The position numbers were made by a program, and so were the translations under genes. A stretch of 33,788 nt of DNA from Bacteroidales bacterium (GTDB taxonomy: Bacteria > Bacteroidota > Bacteroidia > Bacteroidales > Dysgonomonadaceae), in assembly GCA_012727735.1 (NCBI GenBank), contig JAAYGM010000148.1:1-33788 (forward strand), given 5' to 3'. This document shows, piece by piece, positions 8,660-19,740 of the stretch; positions within the stretch are counted from its first letter, which is position 1; every line of letters begins with the position of its first letter. The notes beneath the pieces were generated by a model. It worked only from the letters and a program-made list of their open reading frames with translations. It had not been told where the DNA came from and did not search any database.

Positions 8660-9613
8660 TTATTCATTAAACCAGCGGGTGAGCGCGTTGAAAATATTTT
8701 CAACTTCACTTCTCTTCTTCACTTTTATATTTTTAGAAGGGACAAGCACCTTTAGTCCCTTGTGAATGATCTTCACGTTGACATCTTTGTCCGTTTGTAC
8801 CGGTTCACCGTCAACATGCATCAGCCCTGCTTTGGCCCGTTTGATTGTCAGCTCACGGGTGACAAGGGTGGTCATCTTGCTGTTCTTGTCGATGTTTTTC
8901 GTGAAGAGCTGCAGCGTTGTCTGGGGTATCTCAAGTGCATTGAGCGGTTTAAGGATCGAAACGTTCATCTTCCCGTCGTCCATACTCGCACCTGGCGCAA
9001 TATAGGCCTCATTGCCGTACTGTGATGCGTTGGCGCAGGTAAGCACAAACGCACGCTCGGTGATGGTACCCTCATCGTGTGTGATCTCATATTCCTCCGA
9101 TTTAAAATCTACGGCACTCTCCAGTATGTTCCTCACATAACCCAGCGGACCTCGTTTCTTCTCCTCAGCAAATTTGTCGCTGATGAAAGCATCGAATCCG
9201 AAACCGCAGGTACAGAAAAAGATCTGGTCGTTGGCCACACCATAATCAATGGTTCGGCTATTCCCTTTAAGGATGATATCAATGGCTTTCTCTGAATCCA
9301 TCGGGATTCCGAGCTCTCTCGCCAGTCCGTTTCCCGATCCGAAAGGAATGATCCCCAACGTGGTGTCGGTGTTGATCAGCACCTTGGCTACCTCGTTCAC
9401 CGTGCCGTCACCACCGGCGGTGAGCACATAGTTGAACCCGTTCTTCACTGCTTCCCGGGCTATCTCTGTGGCATGATCGGGATAACCTGTGATGCGGATG
9501 ATCACATCATATTTAGTCTGATCGAATGCGGCAGCCACTTCCTCAGGGATGTTCTTCTTTGATTCAGTGCCCGAAACCGGGTTGATGATGAGACACACTT
9601 TTTCTTTTTCCAT
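8660..9613 (-). CDS. YegS/diacylglycerol kinase family lipid kinase
   Basis: The 317-residue cytoplasmic enzyme has the DAGK catalytic domain. INPVSG at the N-terminus, the nucleotide-binding GGDGT loop (residues 67-71, TAGGDGTVNEV) and GIIPFGSGNGLARELG are diagnostic. The C-terminal beta-sandwich contains GASMDDGKMNVSILKP, including the DDG commonly seen at the YegS/DgkB metal site. Members phosphorylate diacylglycerol or related lipids in phospholipid recycling; the lipid substrate here is unknown. The gene is transcribed alone, convergent with ovoA and divergent from the HAD gene. A short hydrophilic tail (KKRSEVENIFNALTRWFNE) extends beyond the fold. Confidence 0.9.
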   Translation of the reverse strand: MEKEKVCLIINPVSGTESKKNIPEEVAAAFDQTKYDVIIRITGYPDHATEIAREAVKNGFNYVLTAGGDGTVNEVAKVLINTDTTLGIIPFGSGNGLARELGIPMDSEKAIDIILKGNSRTIDYGVANDQIFFCTCGFGFDAFISDKFAEEKKRGPLGYVRNILESAVDFKSEEYEITHDEGTITERAFVLTCANASQYGNEAYIAPGASMDDGKMNVSILKPLNALEIPQTTLQLFTKNIDKNSKMTTLVTRELTIKRAKAGLMHVDGEPVQTDKDVNVKIIHKGLKVLVPSKNIKVKKRSEVENIFNALTRWFNE

Positions 9614-9675
9614 ATAATATAACAGATGTTTTATTTAGAACAATCGGACTATCATTTTTGTTTTAACCCTTTTTA

Positions 9676-9707
9676 TTTGTCGCTTCGTGCATTGTTGCTT
9701 ACTTTTG
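9676..9707 (+). promoter_or_regulatory. Bacteroidetes-type promoter of the HAD-symporter-engB operon
   Basis: A -33 TTTG (9676-9679) lies exactly 20 nt before a -7 TACTTTTG (9700-9707), matching the known Bacteroidetes sigma consensus TTTG-N19-21-TAnnTTTG. Transcription should begin near 9713-9716, leaving a short leader to the ATG at 9731. This argues against the GTG at 9722 as start. Confidence 0.75.
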
Positions 9708-9730
9708 CACATTAAAATAATGTGTGGCCT

Positions 9731-10363
9731 ATGTTGCATTCCGATAGTTTAATTTTTGATATGGATGGCACCCTCTGGGACAATGTGAATTCATATGTGA
9801 TTTCATGGAACAAAGGACTGGAAAATAGAGGATATCAAAAACAGGTCACCCGCGACAACATACTGGGACTGATGGGAAAGGAAGCCCGTGTGATGCTGCA
9901 ATCCATCATTCCCGATGCCACTGCCCATGAGCAGGATCTTTTATTTGATGCAGTCATTGAGGAGTACCAGTTGCTGCTTGCAGATATGAACCCGGTCATT
10001 TATGAAGGGGTGCTTGCAGGCCTGAAGCAGCTGTCGGAGAAATACCCTCTTTTCCTTCTCAGTAACTGCGAGGAGGGGGGACTGGTGAATTTCATGCATC
10101 ACACAAAGACAACCCCTCTTTTCATCGATTATATGGAGCACGGGATGAATCTGATGCCCAAGCACCATAATCTGCGGTTGCTTATGGAGAAATATGGATT
10201 AAATGCACCTGTCTACATTGGTGATACTGACTCCGATAGCGATCAGTCCATGATGGCAGGGGTTCCTTTTGTATATGTGTCATACGGTTTTGGAGTGACG
10301 GACAAGTATTCCCTGAAGTTTGATTCATTCACTGCGCTAACAGCTTATTTCCTGAATCAATAG
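9731..10363 (+). CDS. HAD-superfamily phosphatase (phosphoglycolate phosphatase-like)
   Basis: The 210-residue HAD hydrolase of the Gph/beta-phosphoglucomutase-like group acts on small phosphorylated metabolites in the cytoplasm. Motif I is FDMDGT (Asp10, Asp12), motif II is LFLLSN, the motif III Lys sits in LMPKHHN, and motif IV is GDTDSDSDQSMMAGVPFVYV. A helical cap domain lies between motifs I and II. An in-frame GTG at 9722 would add three residues, but the ATG at 9731 leaves a more normal distance to the promoter. The gene is first in an operon, 9 nt ahead of the symporter. The substrate is unknown. Confidence 0.88.
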   Translation: MLHSDSLIFDMDGTLWDNVNSYVISWNKGLENRGYQKQVTRDNILGLMGKEARVMLQSIIPDATAHEQDLLFDAVIEEYQLLLADMNPVIYEGVLAGLKQLSEKYPLFLLSNCEEGGLVNFMHHTKTTPLFIDYMEHGMNLMPKHHNLRLLMEKYGLNAPVYIGDTDSDSDQSMMAGVPFVYVSYGFGVTDKYSLKFDSFTALTAYFLNQ

Positions 10364-10372
10364 AGAGAGCAT

Positions 10373-11845
10373 ATGAAACCTACTTTTGTATTGGTAGTGA
10401 TAGTAGTCTATTTCGCACTGCTCATGCTCATCTCTTGGCTCACAAGCAGGAAAGGATCGGGTAATGATGCTTTCTTCCGTGCCAACAAATCATCGAAATG
10501 GTTTGTCGTAGCCATTGCCATGATTGGTACTTCCATCTCGGGTGTCACCTTTGTGTCTGTTCCCGGCATGGTGAGGAACCTGGATATGACCTACATGCAA
10601 ATGGTGCTTGGGTTCTTTTTCGGTTACCTGGTGATTGCTTACGTGTTGCTACCTCTCTATTACCGGTTGAATCTCACTACCATATACGGTTATCTGGATC
10701 AGCGCTACGGACCTAAATCCTACAAAACAGGGGCCTGGTTTTTCCTGCTCTCTAAAATTGTGGGTGCCGCAGCCAGGCTTTATCTTGTGGCCTTCATCCT
10801 GCAAACGCTGGTGTTTGATGCATGGGGTGTACCTTTTGTGGTGACGGTGGTGGGGATCATCCTCATTATCTGGCTCTACAGTCATAAGAGCGGTATCAAG
10901 ACCATAATCTGGACCGACTGGCTACAAACACTGCTATTCATCTCTGCGCTTGTGTTGATTGTCTGGCAATTATCCTCAAAAATGGGGATGAGTCTGGGTG
11001 AGGTGGCCACAACCATCAGAGAGAGCAGTCATTCACGCATCTTTGTTTTTGATGACTGGCACAGCACGCAGAATTTCTTTAAACAGTTCTTCAGTGGTAT
11101 GTTCATTACCATCGTCATGACAGGGCTGGATCAGGATCAGATGCAGAAGAACCTGACCATCCGTACTTTGAAAGATGCACAGAAGAATGTCGTCTCTTAC
11201 GGATTCGCCTTTGCCCCCATAAACTTCCTCTTTCTCTGCCTGGGTGTGCTCCTGATCATATTTGCCGAGCAGAACGGTATTGCCCTGCCTGACATATCGG
11301 ATAATATACTGCCACTGATCGCAAGTGATTATCTCGGATCTGTTGTATTCGGTATTTTCGTGGTGGGTATCGTCGCTGCTGCTTTTTCGAGTGCCGATTC
11401 GGCGCTCACGGCTCTCACCACCTCCTTCTGTGTGGATATTCTGAACATGAAATCCATCTCCCGGTCGAAAGAGCTGGAGATGAGGGATATCAGAACAAGA
11501 AGGATTGTACATGTGGCTATCAGCATTGTTTTCATACTGATAATCCTGCTGATAGAGACGATCGGATCGGATAGCATCATCAATGCTATCTACAAGCTAG
11601 CATCATACACCTACGGGCCTCTGCTCGGCCTGTACGTTTTCGGCCTGTATACAAAAGTGAAGCCGGTGGACCGGTATGTACCCCTCGTGGCTGTTGCGGC
11701 ACCGCTGCTCTGTTTTGCTGGTGAGTTCGCGATGAAACAGCTGTTTGGTTATCAGGTAGGATATGAGCTGTTGTTGATGAACGGACTACTCACCGGAATG
11801 GGGCTTTGGGCAATAACAGTTAGAAATAAAACCAAAATAATGTAA
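10373..11845 (+). CDS. Sodium:solute symporter (SSS family)
   Basis: The 490-residue inner membrane protein has about 13 hydrophobic segments, the usual number for the SSS (SLC5-like, LeuT-fold) family. IAMIGTSISGVTFVSVPG near residues 48-65 is the conserved TM region that contributes to the Na+ site, and AAAFSSADSALTALTTSF is the second family hallmark. YYRLNLTTIYGYLDQRYG is a characteristic cytoplasmic-loop signature. It should import a small organic solute, but the substrate (sugar, sialic acid, carboxylate or amino acid) cannot be read from sequence. It sits between HAD and engB with gaps of 9 and 3 nt, so it is clearly co-transcribed. The HAD might act on a derivative of the imported solute; this is speculative. 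Confidence 0.9.
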   Translation: MKPTFVLVVIVVYFALLMLISWLTSRKGSGNDAFFRANKSSKWFVVAIAMIGTSISGVTFVSVPGMVRNLDMTYMQMVLGFFFGYLVIAYVLLPLYYRLNLTTIYGYLDQRYGPKSYKTGAWFFLLSKIVGAAARLYLVAFILQTLVFDAWGVPFVVTVVGIILIIWLYSHKSGIKTIIWTDWLQTLLFISALVLIVWQLSSKMGMSLGEVATTIRESSHSRIFVFDDWHSTQNFFKQFFSGMFITIVMTGLDQDQMQKNLTIRTLKDAQKNVVSYGFAFAPINFLFLCLGVLLIIFAEQNGIALPDISDNILPLIASDYLGSVVFGIFVVGIVAAAFSSADSALTALTTSFCVDILNMKSISRSKELEMRDIRTRRIVHVAISIVFILIILLIETIGSDSIINAIYKLASYTYGPLLGLYVFGLYTKVKPVDRYVPLVAVAAPLLCFAGEFAMKQLFGYQVGYELLLMNGLLTGMGLWAITVRNKTKIM

Positions 11846-11848
11846 CAT

Positions 11849-12445
11849 ATGATTATTCAATCAGCAGAGTTCATCATCAGCAATACCGATTACCGCTTAT
11901 GTCCGCAGGACGGAAGAACTGAGTATGCTTTCATTGGCCGCTCCAACGTTGGAAAATCATCGTTGATCAATATGCTCACCGGCCGTAAGGGGCTGGCACT
12001 TACATCATCCACACCGGGAAAGACGATGCTTATCAATCATTTTCTGATTAACGACGAGTGGTATCTGGTGGATCTCCCCGGTTACGGATACGCCCGCAGA
12101 GGGAAAGAGGGGAGAGATAAGATCCGTATCATCATTGAAGATTACATCATGGAACGGGAGGCGATGGTGAACCTTTTTGTACTGATTGATTCACGTCACG
12201 AGCCGCAGAAGATTGATATGGAGTTCATGGAGTGGCTCGGTGAGAACGCTGTTCCTTTTACCATTGTCTTTACCAAAGGAGATAAGCTGGCCGGGGGGCG
12301 CCTGCAGATGAACGTGAATGCCTATAAAGAGAAGCTGATGAAAAGTTGGGAGGAACTTCCACCCATCTTTGTAACCTCGGCAGAGAAGGGGCAGGGCAGG
12401 GATGAGCTTCTGGACTATATCGAACAGATCAACAAATCACTTTGA
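11849..12445 (+). CDS. engB: Ribosome-assembly GTPase EngB (YihA/YsxC)
   Basis: The 198-residue TRAFAC GTPase binds GTP and helps late assembly of the 50S ribosomal subunit. The G1 loop is GRSNVGKSS (residues 30-38), G2 lies in SSTPGKT, G3 is DLPGYGYA and G4 is FTKGDKL. The length and the N-terminal strand before G1 are normal for the family. The start codon is 3 nt after the symporter stop. The gene ends 7 nt from the stop of atpG on the other strand, with no room for a normal intrinsic terminator, so the two transcripts must overlap at their 3' ends. Confidence 0.96.
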   Translation: MIIQSAEFIISNTDYRLCPQDGRTEYAFIGRSNVGKSSLINMLTGRKGLALTSSTPGKTMLINHFLINDEWYLVDLPGYGYARRGKEGRDKIRIIIEDYIMEREAMVNLFVLIDSRHEPQKIDMEFMEWLGENAVPFTIVFTKGDKLAGGRLQMNVNAYKEKLMKSWEELPPIFVTSAEKGQGRDELLDYIEQINKSL

Positions 12446-12452
12446 ACAGGGA

Positions 12453-13313
12453 TTAGCGGACAGTACCTCCGGCGATGTCGAGCAGTTCATTTGTGATGGT
12501 TTGTTGGCGCAGCTTGTTGTATTCTAGTTTCAGCTCATCGATCAGGTTATCGGCATTGTCGTTGGCGATCAGCATGGCCGTCATACGGGCTGCATGCTCT
12601 GAGGTGGCAGAATCGATAAGTACAGTATAAAGTTTCAGCTGGATCACCTTGGGCAGCAGTTCCTGTAGTAGAGAAACCCTGTCGGGTTCCACGATGTAAT
12701 CATTTTTCAAGTCATCCTCTTCACCTGCCGGCAACTCTATAGGCAGGAATGTCTCCTGCAACACCTCCTGCGTTCCCTTGCTTTTATAGTGATGATAGAT
12801 TAACTCCACCCGGTCGATCTCCTCCGCGATAAACAACTGCATCAACTCCTGCGCAATCTTCCGTATTGCCTGATAGGAGGGCTTGGCGGCGATGGCGTCA
12901 AATTCACCTGCTGTCACCATCCCCATCTTCCGCACCGCTTTGGCCACCTTACCACCGATGGGATAGATCAGGACGTTCTCTCTGCCCAGAGGGAGGTACT
13001 CCTCTACAACTGATGTGAGCCTTACAGCGATATTGTCGTTGAAACGACCTGCCAGACCGGTGTTGGAAGTGAATGCCACGATGGCCACCCGCTTGACATG
13101 GCGTTGTTGTGTGTAAGGCGACCGGAACTCCTTTTCACCCTGCAGCAACAGCTGTAACATATGGTACAGCTCCTGCTCATAAGGGTAAAGAGTCTGGATG
13201 AGCTGTTGTGTTTTAAGCAGCTTTGCGGATGAGACCATCATCATGGCGGTGGTGATCTTCCGGGTGGAGTGTACCGACTGTAACCTGCTTTTTATCTCTT
13301 TGAGTAGTGCCAT
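12453..13313 (-). CDS. atpG: ATP synthase F1 subunit gamma
   Basis: The 286-residue rotor shaft of F1 has the two long helices expected of gamma: the N-terminal one (LKEIKSRLQSVHSTRKITTAMMMVSSAKL) contains the family signature around ITTAMMMVSSAK, and the C-terminal one ends ELKLEYNKLRQQTITNELLDIAGG. The middle holds the Rossmann-like domain with TSNTGLAGRFN. It rotates inside the alpha3beta3 hexamer and couples proton flow to ATP synthesis. It is the last gene of the operon, 6 nt after atpA, and converges on engB. Confidence 0.97.
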   Translation of the reverse strand: MALLKEIKSRLQSVHSTRKITTAMMMVSSAKLLKTQQLIQTLYPYEQELYHMLQLLLQGEKEFRSPYTQQRHVKRVAIVAFTSNTGLAGRFNDNIAVRLTSVVEEYLPLGRENVLIYPIGGKVAKAVRKMGMVTAGEFDAIAAKPSYQAIRKIAQELMQLFIAEEIDRVELIYHHYKSKGTQEVLQETFLPIELPAGEEDDLKNDYIVEPDRVSLLQELLPKVIQLKLYTVLIDSATSEHAARMTAMLIANDNADNLIDELKLEYNKLRQQTITNELLDIAGGTVR

Positions 13314-13319
13314 TGTTGT

Positions 13320-14909
13320 TTAATATTGCATCGATTCAATGGTGTCGGTTGCCACACGTTCAATAATTTTACCAATGGCATCATTCATGATACCCTCTTT
13401 GAGACGGTTGAGTACATCCTCACGGTGTTTCAGCTCCATGGTAGCCAGAAACTCCTTCTCAAAGCGGTGCACCTCAAGCAGCGGGATCTTCTTTAACAGG
13501 CCGTGGGTGCCGCAGTAAAGAATGGCAATTTGGTGTTCCACACTCATGGGTGTGTGTACCGGCTGGATTAGTAGCTGTTCGTTCTTCTGCCCCTTGTCGA
13601 TGGTCATCATGGTGACCGCATCCATGTCACCACCAAACTTGGTGAAAGCAGCCAGCTCCTGGTATTGTGCCTGGTCGATCTTCAGCGATCCGGCCACCTT
13701 TTTCATCGCCTTCACCTGTGCGTTACCCCCCACACGGGAGACAGAGATACCGACGTTGATAGCAGGTCGCACCCCCTTGTTGTAGAGGTCAGCTTCCAGG
13801 AAGATCTGACCGTCGGTGATTGAGATCACATTGGTAGGGATGTAGGCGGAGACGTCACCTGCCTGTGTCTCGATGATGGGTAGCGCGGTGAGTGATCCTC
13901 CTCCCTTCACCCGATCATCCAGGCAGGACGGTAAATCGTTCATTTGTGTCACTACATCCTGCTGTGATATCATGCTGGCAGCACGTTCCAGCAGTCGCGA
14001 ATGGAGGTAGAAAATATCACCGGGATAGGCTTCACGTCCCGAGGGACGCCGCAAGATCAGCGACACCTCCCTGTAGGCTACCGCTTGCTTTGAGAGATCG
14101 TCGTAGACCACCAATGCATGGCGCCCCGTATCACGGAAATATTCACCCACGGCGGCACCGGCAAAGGGAGCGATGTAGCGCAGGGCTGCCGAGTCGGATC
14201 CGCTGGCTGCAATCACGATGGTATAATCCATTGCCTCGTGGTCGGTAAGTGTTTTCACGAGGGAGGCTACAGTTGATCCCTTCTGGCCGATAGCCACATA
14301 GATGCAATAGACAGGATCCCCCTCATCGAAGTTCTTCCTCTGGTTGAGGATGGTGTCGATGGCAATGCTCGACTTACCTGTCTGGCGGTCTCCGATGATG
14401 AGCTCACGCTGGCCCCGGCCGATGGGGATCATCGCATCCACCGCCTTGATGCCTGTCTGCAGTGGCTTGTTCACAGGCTGACGGAAGATAACACCGGGCG
14501 CCTTTCGCTCCAGGGGCATCTCCAGCAGCTTACCCTTCACGGCTCCTTTGCCATCGATTGGTTCTCCGGTGGGAGCAATCACCCTTCCCAGCATCCCTTC
14601 TCCCACGCGTATGGAGGCGACATGGCCGGTACGCTTCACGATGAAGCCCTCCTTCACATCACTGGTGGAGCCCAGCAGGATTGCTCCCACGTTATCCTCC
14701 TCGAGGTTCATCACGATGGCCTGCATGCCGTTGTCGAATAGCAGTAGCTCGTTCGACTCGGCGTTGCGCAATCCGTAGATACGAACTACGCCATCGCTTA
14801 CGCTGATCACCACCCCGGTCTCATCGTATTTTATATCGGTATCGAGCCCCTCGAGTTGCATGCGCAGTAAATCCGACACTTCGCTTATTTTGATTTCGTT
14901 GTTTGCCAT
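13320..14909 (-). CDS. atpA: ATP synthase F1 subunit alpha
   Basis: The 529-residue non-catalytic nucleotide-binding subunit carries the P-loop GDRQTGKS (173-180) and the C-terminal helical domain. The family signature around [14 protein letters not shown] is present. The N-terminus ([21 protein letters not shown]) is the part that binds delta. An upstream in-frame TTG at 14915 would add two residues; the ATG at 14909 is the better start because ATG is favoured and MANNEIK fits related proteins. The gene lies 18 nt after atpH and 6 nt before atpG. Confidence 0.97.
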   Translation of the reverse strand: MANNEIKISEVSDLLRMQLEGLDTDIKYDETGVVISVSDGVVRIYGLRNAESNELLLFDNGMQAIVMNLEEDNVGAILLGSTSDVKEGFIVKRTGHVASIRVGEGMLGRVIAPTGEPIDGKGAVKGKLLEMPLERKAPGVIFRQPVNKPLQTGIKAVDAMIPIGRGQRELIIGDRQTGKSSIAIDTILNQRKNFDEGDPVYCIYVAIGQKGSTVASLVKTLTDHEAMDYTIVIAASGSDSAALRYIAPFAGAAVGEYFRDTGRHALVVYDDLSKQAVAYREVSLILRRPSGREAYPGDIFYLHSRLLERAASMISQQDVVTQMNDLPSCLDDRVKGGGSLTALPIIETQAGDVSAYIPTNVISITDGQIFLEADLYNKGVRPAINVGISVSRVGGNAQVKAMKKVAGSLKIDQAQYQELAAFTKFGGDMDAVTMMTIDKGQKNEQLLIQPVHTPMSVEHQIAILYCGTHGLLKKIPLLEVHRFEKEFLATMELKHREDVLNRLKEGIMNDAIGKIIERVATDTIESMQY

Positions 14910-14927
14910 GTTCAATTCATTGTTTCA

Positions 14928-15485
14928 TCATGTTTCATTAGCTGCATCCAGGATCCTGAACCTGTTGCGGATGCGTGATAATTCGCCGGCCACGCTGGCA
15001 TCCCAGCGGTAATCGTCGAGGTAGAGGATGAACCCGCCAATGATGCCGGGATCAACCACCGGCTCCACCTCCAACCTGCCGCCGACGATCTTCCTTATGT
15101 GTTCGATAAACCGTTTTTCTGTTTTCTCATCGATCGGTATTGCCGTGATAAGCCTTCCATACTGGATGTTAAAACGATCGCGATAGAGCTCCGAGTAGCG
15201 CAGGGCGATATAGTGGATCAGCTCCTCCCTTTCGTTCTCCATGATCAACCCAATCATCCGCTCCAGCGATGGAGGCAGATCCCCCCCGCTGGCGGTGCGC
15301 AGGAGGGATATCTTTTTCTTCCTTGTGTTGACCGCACCGCTGAGTGCCCGGCGCAATGCAGGCTGTTCGATGAACATGGTAGCAAGGGTCTTCATCCTGC
15401 GATACACCTCCTGTTGCTCTCCCGATGCGATGGCATGGTCCAGCAGTGCTTTGGCGTAACGGGTGGAGATGAGTCCGGTGTTCAT
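14928..15485 (-). CDS. atpH: ATP synthase F1 subunit delta
   Basis: The 185-residue stator protein joins the b-subunit stalk to the top of F1. It begins TGLISTRYAKALLDHA, matching the OSCP/delta N-terminal helix with the ARYAKAL-type motif, and carries the expected C-terminal motif as DPGIIGGFILYLDD (the usual form is P-x-L-IGG). It sits between atpF (5 nt gap) and atpA. The sequence is as divergent as usual for delta, but the position and both motifs make the call firm. Confidence 0.93.
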   Translation of the reverse strand: MNTGLISTRYAKALLDHAIASGEQQEVYRRMKTLATMFIEQPALRRALSGAVNTRKKKISLLRTASGGDLPPSLERMIGLIMENEREELIHYIALRYSELYRDRFNIQYGRLITAIPIDEKTEKRFIEHIRKIVGGRLEVEPVVDPGIIGGFILYLDDYRWDASVAGELSRIRNRFRILDAANET

Positions 15486-15490
15486 CGTCG

Positions 15491-15991
15491 TCAGGATTTG
15501 GAGATATCTACTTCGTCCAGCAGGCGATCGATCATCTTCATCTGCTCCTGCTCATCGCCCAGTCGCTCACGCAAGATTCGCTCAGCCAGCTGCACCGAGA
15601 GGGTCGATACCTCGCGACGGATGGTGCGCAGCGCCTCTTCCCTTTCGGCCTCGATCCTACTGCGGGCGGCTGCCAGCATCTTCTCCGATTCGGCGGCTGC
15701 ACCGGCGCGAGCCTCCCCGATCAGTTGCTCCTTGAGCCTGGTTGTCTCTTTCAGGATAGCATTTTGCTCCCTTCGGGCTTCAGTCAGCATCCGCTCACCG
15801 GTCTCCACGACCTTGCCCAGCTCCTCCTGAGCTTCGCGGGCAGCCTGGATCGATGCATCGATATAGTTCTTCCTTTTCTCAACCGCCTTGAGGATCACCG
15901 GGAACCCATACCTGACCAATATCAGGAGGGCGATCCCGAAAGAGATCATCATCCAGAAGAGCAGTCCCGGTTCGGGAGTCAATAACGACAT
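15491..15991 (-). CDS. atpF: ATP synthase Fo subunit b
   Basis: The 166-residue peripheral stalk protein has one N-terminal membrane segment (about residues 9-32, GLLFWMMISFGIALLILVRYG), followed by a long Glu/Lys/Arg/Ala-rich amphipathic helix (about 35-150) typical of the right-handed b-dimer coiled coil. It ends in VQLAERILRERLG, the conserved region before the delta-binding end. Only one b gene is present, so the stalk should be a homodimer. It sits 12 nt after atpE. Confidence 0.95.
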   Translation of the reverse strand: MSLLTPEPGLLFWMMISFGIALLILVRYGFPVILKAVEKRKNYIDASIQAAREAQEELGKVVETGERMLTEARREQNAILKETTRLKEQLIGEARAGAAAESEKMLAAARSRIEAEREEALRTIRREVSTLSVQLAERILRERLGDEQEQMKMIDRLLDEVDISKS

Positions 15992-16003
15992 AGCGCAGTC
16001 AGG

Positions 16004-16252
16004 TTAAAGGATGAAACCACACACTACAATGGCAAACAGCGCCACACCTTCGATGAGGGCTGCCGAGATGATCATGGTGGTGCGGATGTCGGCGGCCGAC
16101 TCCGGCTGGCGGGCGATGCCCTCGAGAGCCGACTGGCCGATTCTGCCAATACCGAAGGCTGCTGCCATCACGGCCACTCCTATGGCCACTGCCAAACCCA
16201 ACGTGCTCAAGGCTTCATGCTGTATCTGCAGCATCACTGATAATAGTTCCAT
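16004..16252 (-). CDS. atpE: ATP synthase Fo subunit c (proteolipid)
   Basis: The 82-residue, two-helix ring subunit has the polar loop ARQPE (residues 47-51) between its helices. The ion-binding carboxylate is Glu68 in SAALIEGVALFA. Aligned by eye with the Na+-type c subunit of Ilyobacter, the Gln of helix 1 is replaced by Ile and the Ser after the Glu by Gly. The extra Na+ ligands are therefore missing and proton coupling is expected. About ten residues precede the first helix. The gene lies 35 nt after atpB, with A/T-rich sequence just before the start as in many Bacteroidetes genes. Confidence 0.96.
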   Translation of the reverse strand: MELLSVMLQIQHEALSTLGLAVAIGVAVMAAAFGIGRIGQSALEGIARQPESAADIRTTMIISAALIEGVALFAIVVCGFIL

Positions 16253-16287
16253 ACGATTTGTTTAATTGTTTAGTGATTTATATCTTG

Positions 16288-17421
16288 TTATGAATTTTGT
16301 TCTATTTGTTTGGTTTTTTTATTTACCGGCGTGTGCTCTCCGCTGCGGGCAACATGTGGCTCCACCCGTGCCAGGCCGATGAAGACAGCCGACAGCAGCG
16401 TGAATACGTACGCCTGGATAAAGGCCACCAGCAACTCTACAAAATTGATGAATACGGTGAACAGCACCGATGCAGCCGTCATGGAGGCGTTGATGGTGGA
16501 TCCCAGGCTTACCGAGACAAAAATCAGTGAGGTGAGTCCCAGCACGATGGCGTGTCCTGCCATGATGTTGGCAAAGAGACGGATCATCAGCGCAAAAGGT
16601 TTGGTGAACAGACCTACCACTTCGATGATCGGCATCAGCGGAAAAGGAACCTTCAGCCATACCGGCACATCGGGCCAGAATATCTCCCTGTAATATTCTC
16701 TCGATCCGGTGAAGTTGACCACCAGGAAGGTGGTGACGGCCAGCACCAGGGTGACGGCAATGTTGCCGGTCACGTTGGCCCCTCCCGGGAGAAGGGGGAT
16801 CAACCCAAGCAGATTGTTGATCAGGATGAAGAAGAAGAGGGTCAGCAGATAGGGGGAGTAGCGTGCGTAATCCTTGCCCACGGTCGGTTTTATCAGCTCA
16901 TCTTCAATCATCACCACTGCCATCTCCATCAGGCCGGCAAGTCCCTTTTTCGGTTTCAGCGGATCACGGCTGACGCTGCGTGCAGTAGCGAGGACCAGCA
17001 GGATCAGCAGCAGAGAACTCAACAGCAGCGAAGCGGCATTTTTAGTGAAGGAGAGATCGAGGGGACGGCTGTCGGCTCCGTCGGTCCTGATCTCCAAGAT
17101 TTTACCGGCATATTTGCCTTCGGAAGCGATCCTGAAACCGTGATAGCTCTCTTCACCATGATGGAGGCGGGAGGATAGAAAGAGGTGCCAGCCGCTCCTC
17201 TTGCTGCGAAGAATCACAGGGAGGGGAAGAGAGAGATCTTTCTCTCCGTTGCCCGTGATGTGCCACTCGTAGCTGTCGGCCAGGTGGTGCAGAATCATTT
17301 CCTTCACGTTGAGTTCCTCACCGCCGGCGACCTCCTTGTTAACCGGAAGAGCGGCGACGGCAGAGGCAAAGAACAACAGGGTGATAAGGATCAGTACTGC
17401 GAGGGTGATGCTGCGTCTCAT
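16288..17421 (-). CDS. atpB: ATP synthase Fo subunit a with exported N-terminal extension
   Basis: The 377-residue membrane subunit forms the proton half-channels against the c ring. The essential Arg is Arg281 in LMIRLFANIMAGH. It is about 100 residues longer than E. coli a. A signal-peptide-like helix (residues 1-24) is followed by about 105 hydrophilic residues that should face the periplasm, before the first core helix at about 128-147. Similar N-terminal extensions are, to my knowledge, usual in Bacteroidetes, but the role of the extension is unclear. The start codon overlaps the stop of the upstream 4-TM gene (ATGA), suggesting translational coupling. The C-terminal tail is polar and Lys/Gln-rich. 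Confidence 0.95.
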   Translation of the reverse strand: MRRSITLAVLILITLLFFASAVAALPVNKEVAGGEELNVKEMILHHLADSYEWHITGNGEKDLSLPLPVILRSKRSGWHLFLSSRLHHGEESYHGFRIASEGKYAGKILEIRTDGADSRPLDLSFTKNAASLLLSSLLLILLVLATARSVSRDPLKPKKGLAGLMEMAVVMIEDELIKPTVGKDYARYSPYLLTLFFFILINNLLGLIPLLPGGANVTGNIAVTLVLAVTTFLVVNFTGSREYYREIFWPDVPVWLKVPFPLMPIIEVVGLFTKPFALMIRLFANIMAGHAIVLGLTSLIFVSVSLGSTINASMTAASVLFTVFINFVELLVAFIQAYVFTLLSAVFIGLARVEPHVARSGEHTPVNKKTKQIEQNS

Positions 17422-17845
17422 AGTTCAAAAGGCTCTTTAGGTGGTTTGTCGTGATCAGACTTGTATTTGATGTACTTCTCCATTCGGAGGTAGATGTAGG
17501 TCTCCCATACCAGGTCGATCAGATAGAAGATGATGAAGATGATGACGAAGCTGCGGATACCAGCCTTGTGAATGAACCAGTAGATGAGGATGGTAATGAA
17601 GGAGACAAACACCTTGATCACCTTCAGCAACATGTAGAGGTTCACCATCTTCACCGGATGGGTGATAGCCGAACGGCGAAACTGTGTGATGAAGATGATC
17701 CCCAGCAGGTAGAAGAAAAGAGGGATGACAACATACCCCTTTGCCTGCAGTGCCGGGAAATAGGCTTCTGTCAGCAACCAGACACCCACACCGGTGACAG
17801 CCATCACTACGGTGTGAATAATAAGAAAAATGATGATCAGTTTTT

Positions 17846-17849
<4 letters not shown>
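17418..17849 (-). CDS. 4-TM membrane protein in the AtpI position
   Basis: The 143-residue protein has four hydrophobic segments (about residues 4-25, 40-56, 70-92 and 97-120) and a charged, Lys-rich C-terminal tail. It lies between atpC and atpB, overlapping both by 4 nt, so it is translated together with the ATP synthase. Many bacteria have a small membrane protein (AtpI/Atp1) before atpB that helps c-ring assembly or Mg2+ supply. The position suggests a similar role, but I see no AtpI sequence motif. I do not recognise a named family, and the function is inferred from context alone. Confidence 0.8.
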
Positions 17850-19635
<1,786 letters not shown>

Positions 19636-19676
19636 TTATAAAGTTGAACAGGCCCACATTGATTGCAGGTCTTTCA

Positions 19677-19684
19677 CAAAGATA
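19677..19684 (-). promoter_or_regulatory. -7 promoter element of the ATP synthase operon
   Basis: On the minus strand the sequence reads TATCTTTG, a match to TAnnTTTG. No perfect -33 TTTG is visible about 20 nt upstream, only T-rich sequence. The predicted start near 19671 leaves a leader of about 45 nt before atpD. Confidence 0.6.
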
Positions 19685-19740
19685 CTAAAATTTAAGAGGA
19701 ATAAAACGAATTAAACTTTATTAGCAAAGGATAAAAAAAG

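Noticed and set aside
16004-16252. Sodium-type ATP synthase c subunit
   Set aside because: By-eye alignment with the Ilyobacter Na+ type lacks the helix-1 Gln and the Ser after the carboxylate.
15099-17178. Plus-strand open frames opposite atpH/atpF and atpB
   Set aside because: They lie opposite conserved ATP synthase genes, and their translations are Ser/Arg- or His/Gln-rich without domain motifs.
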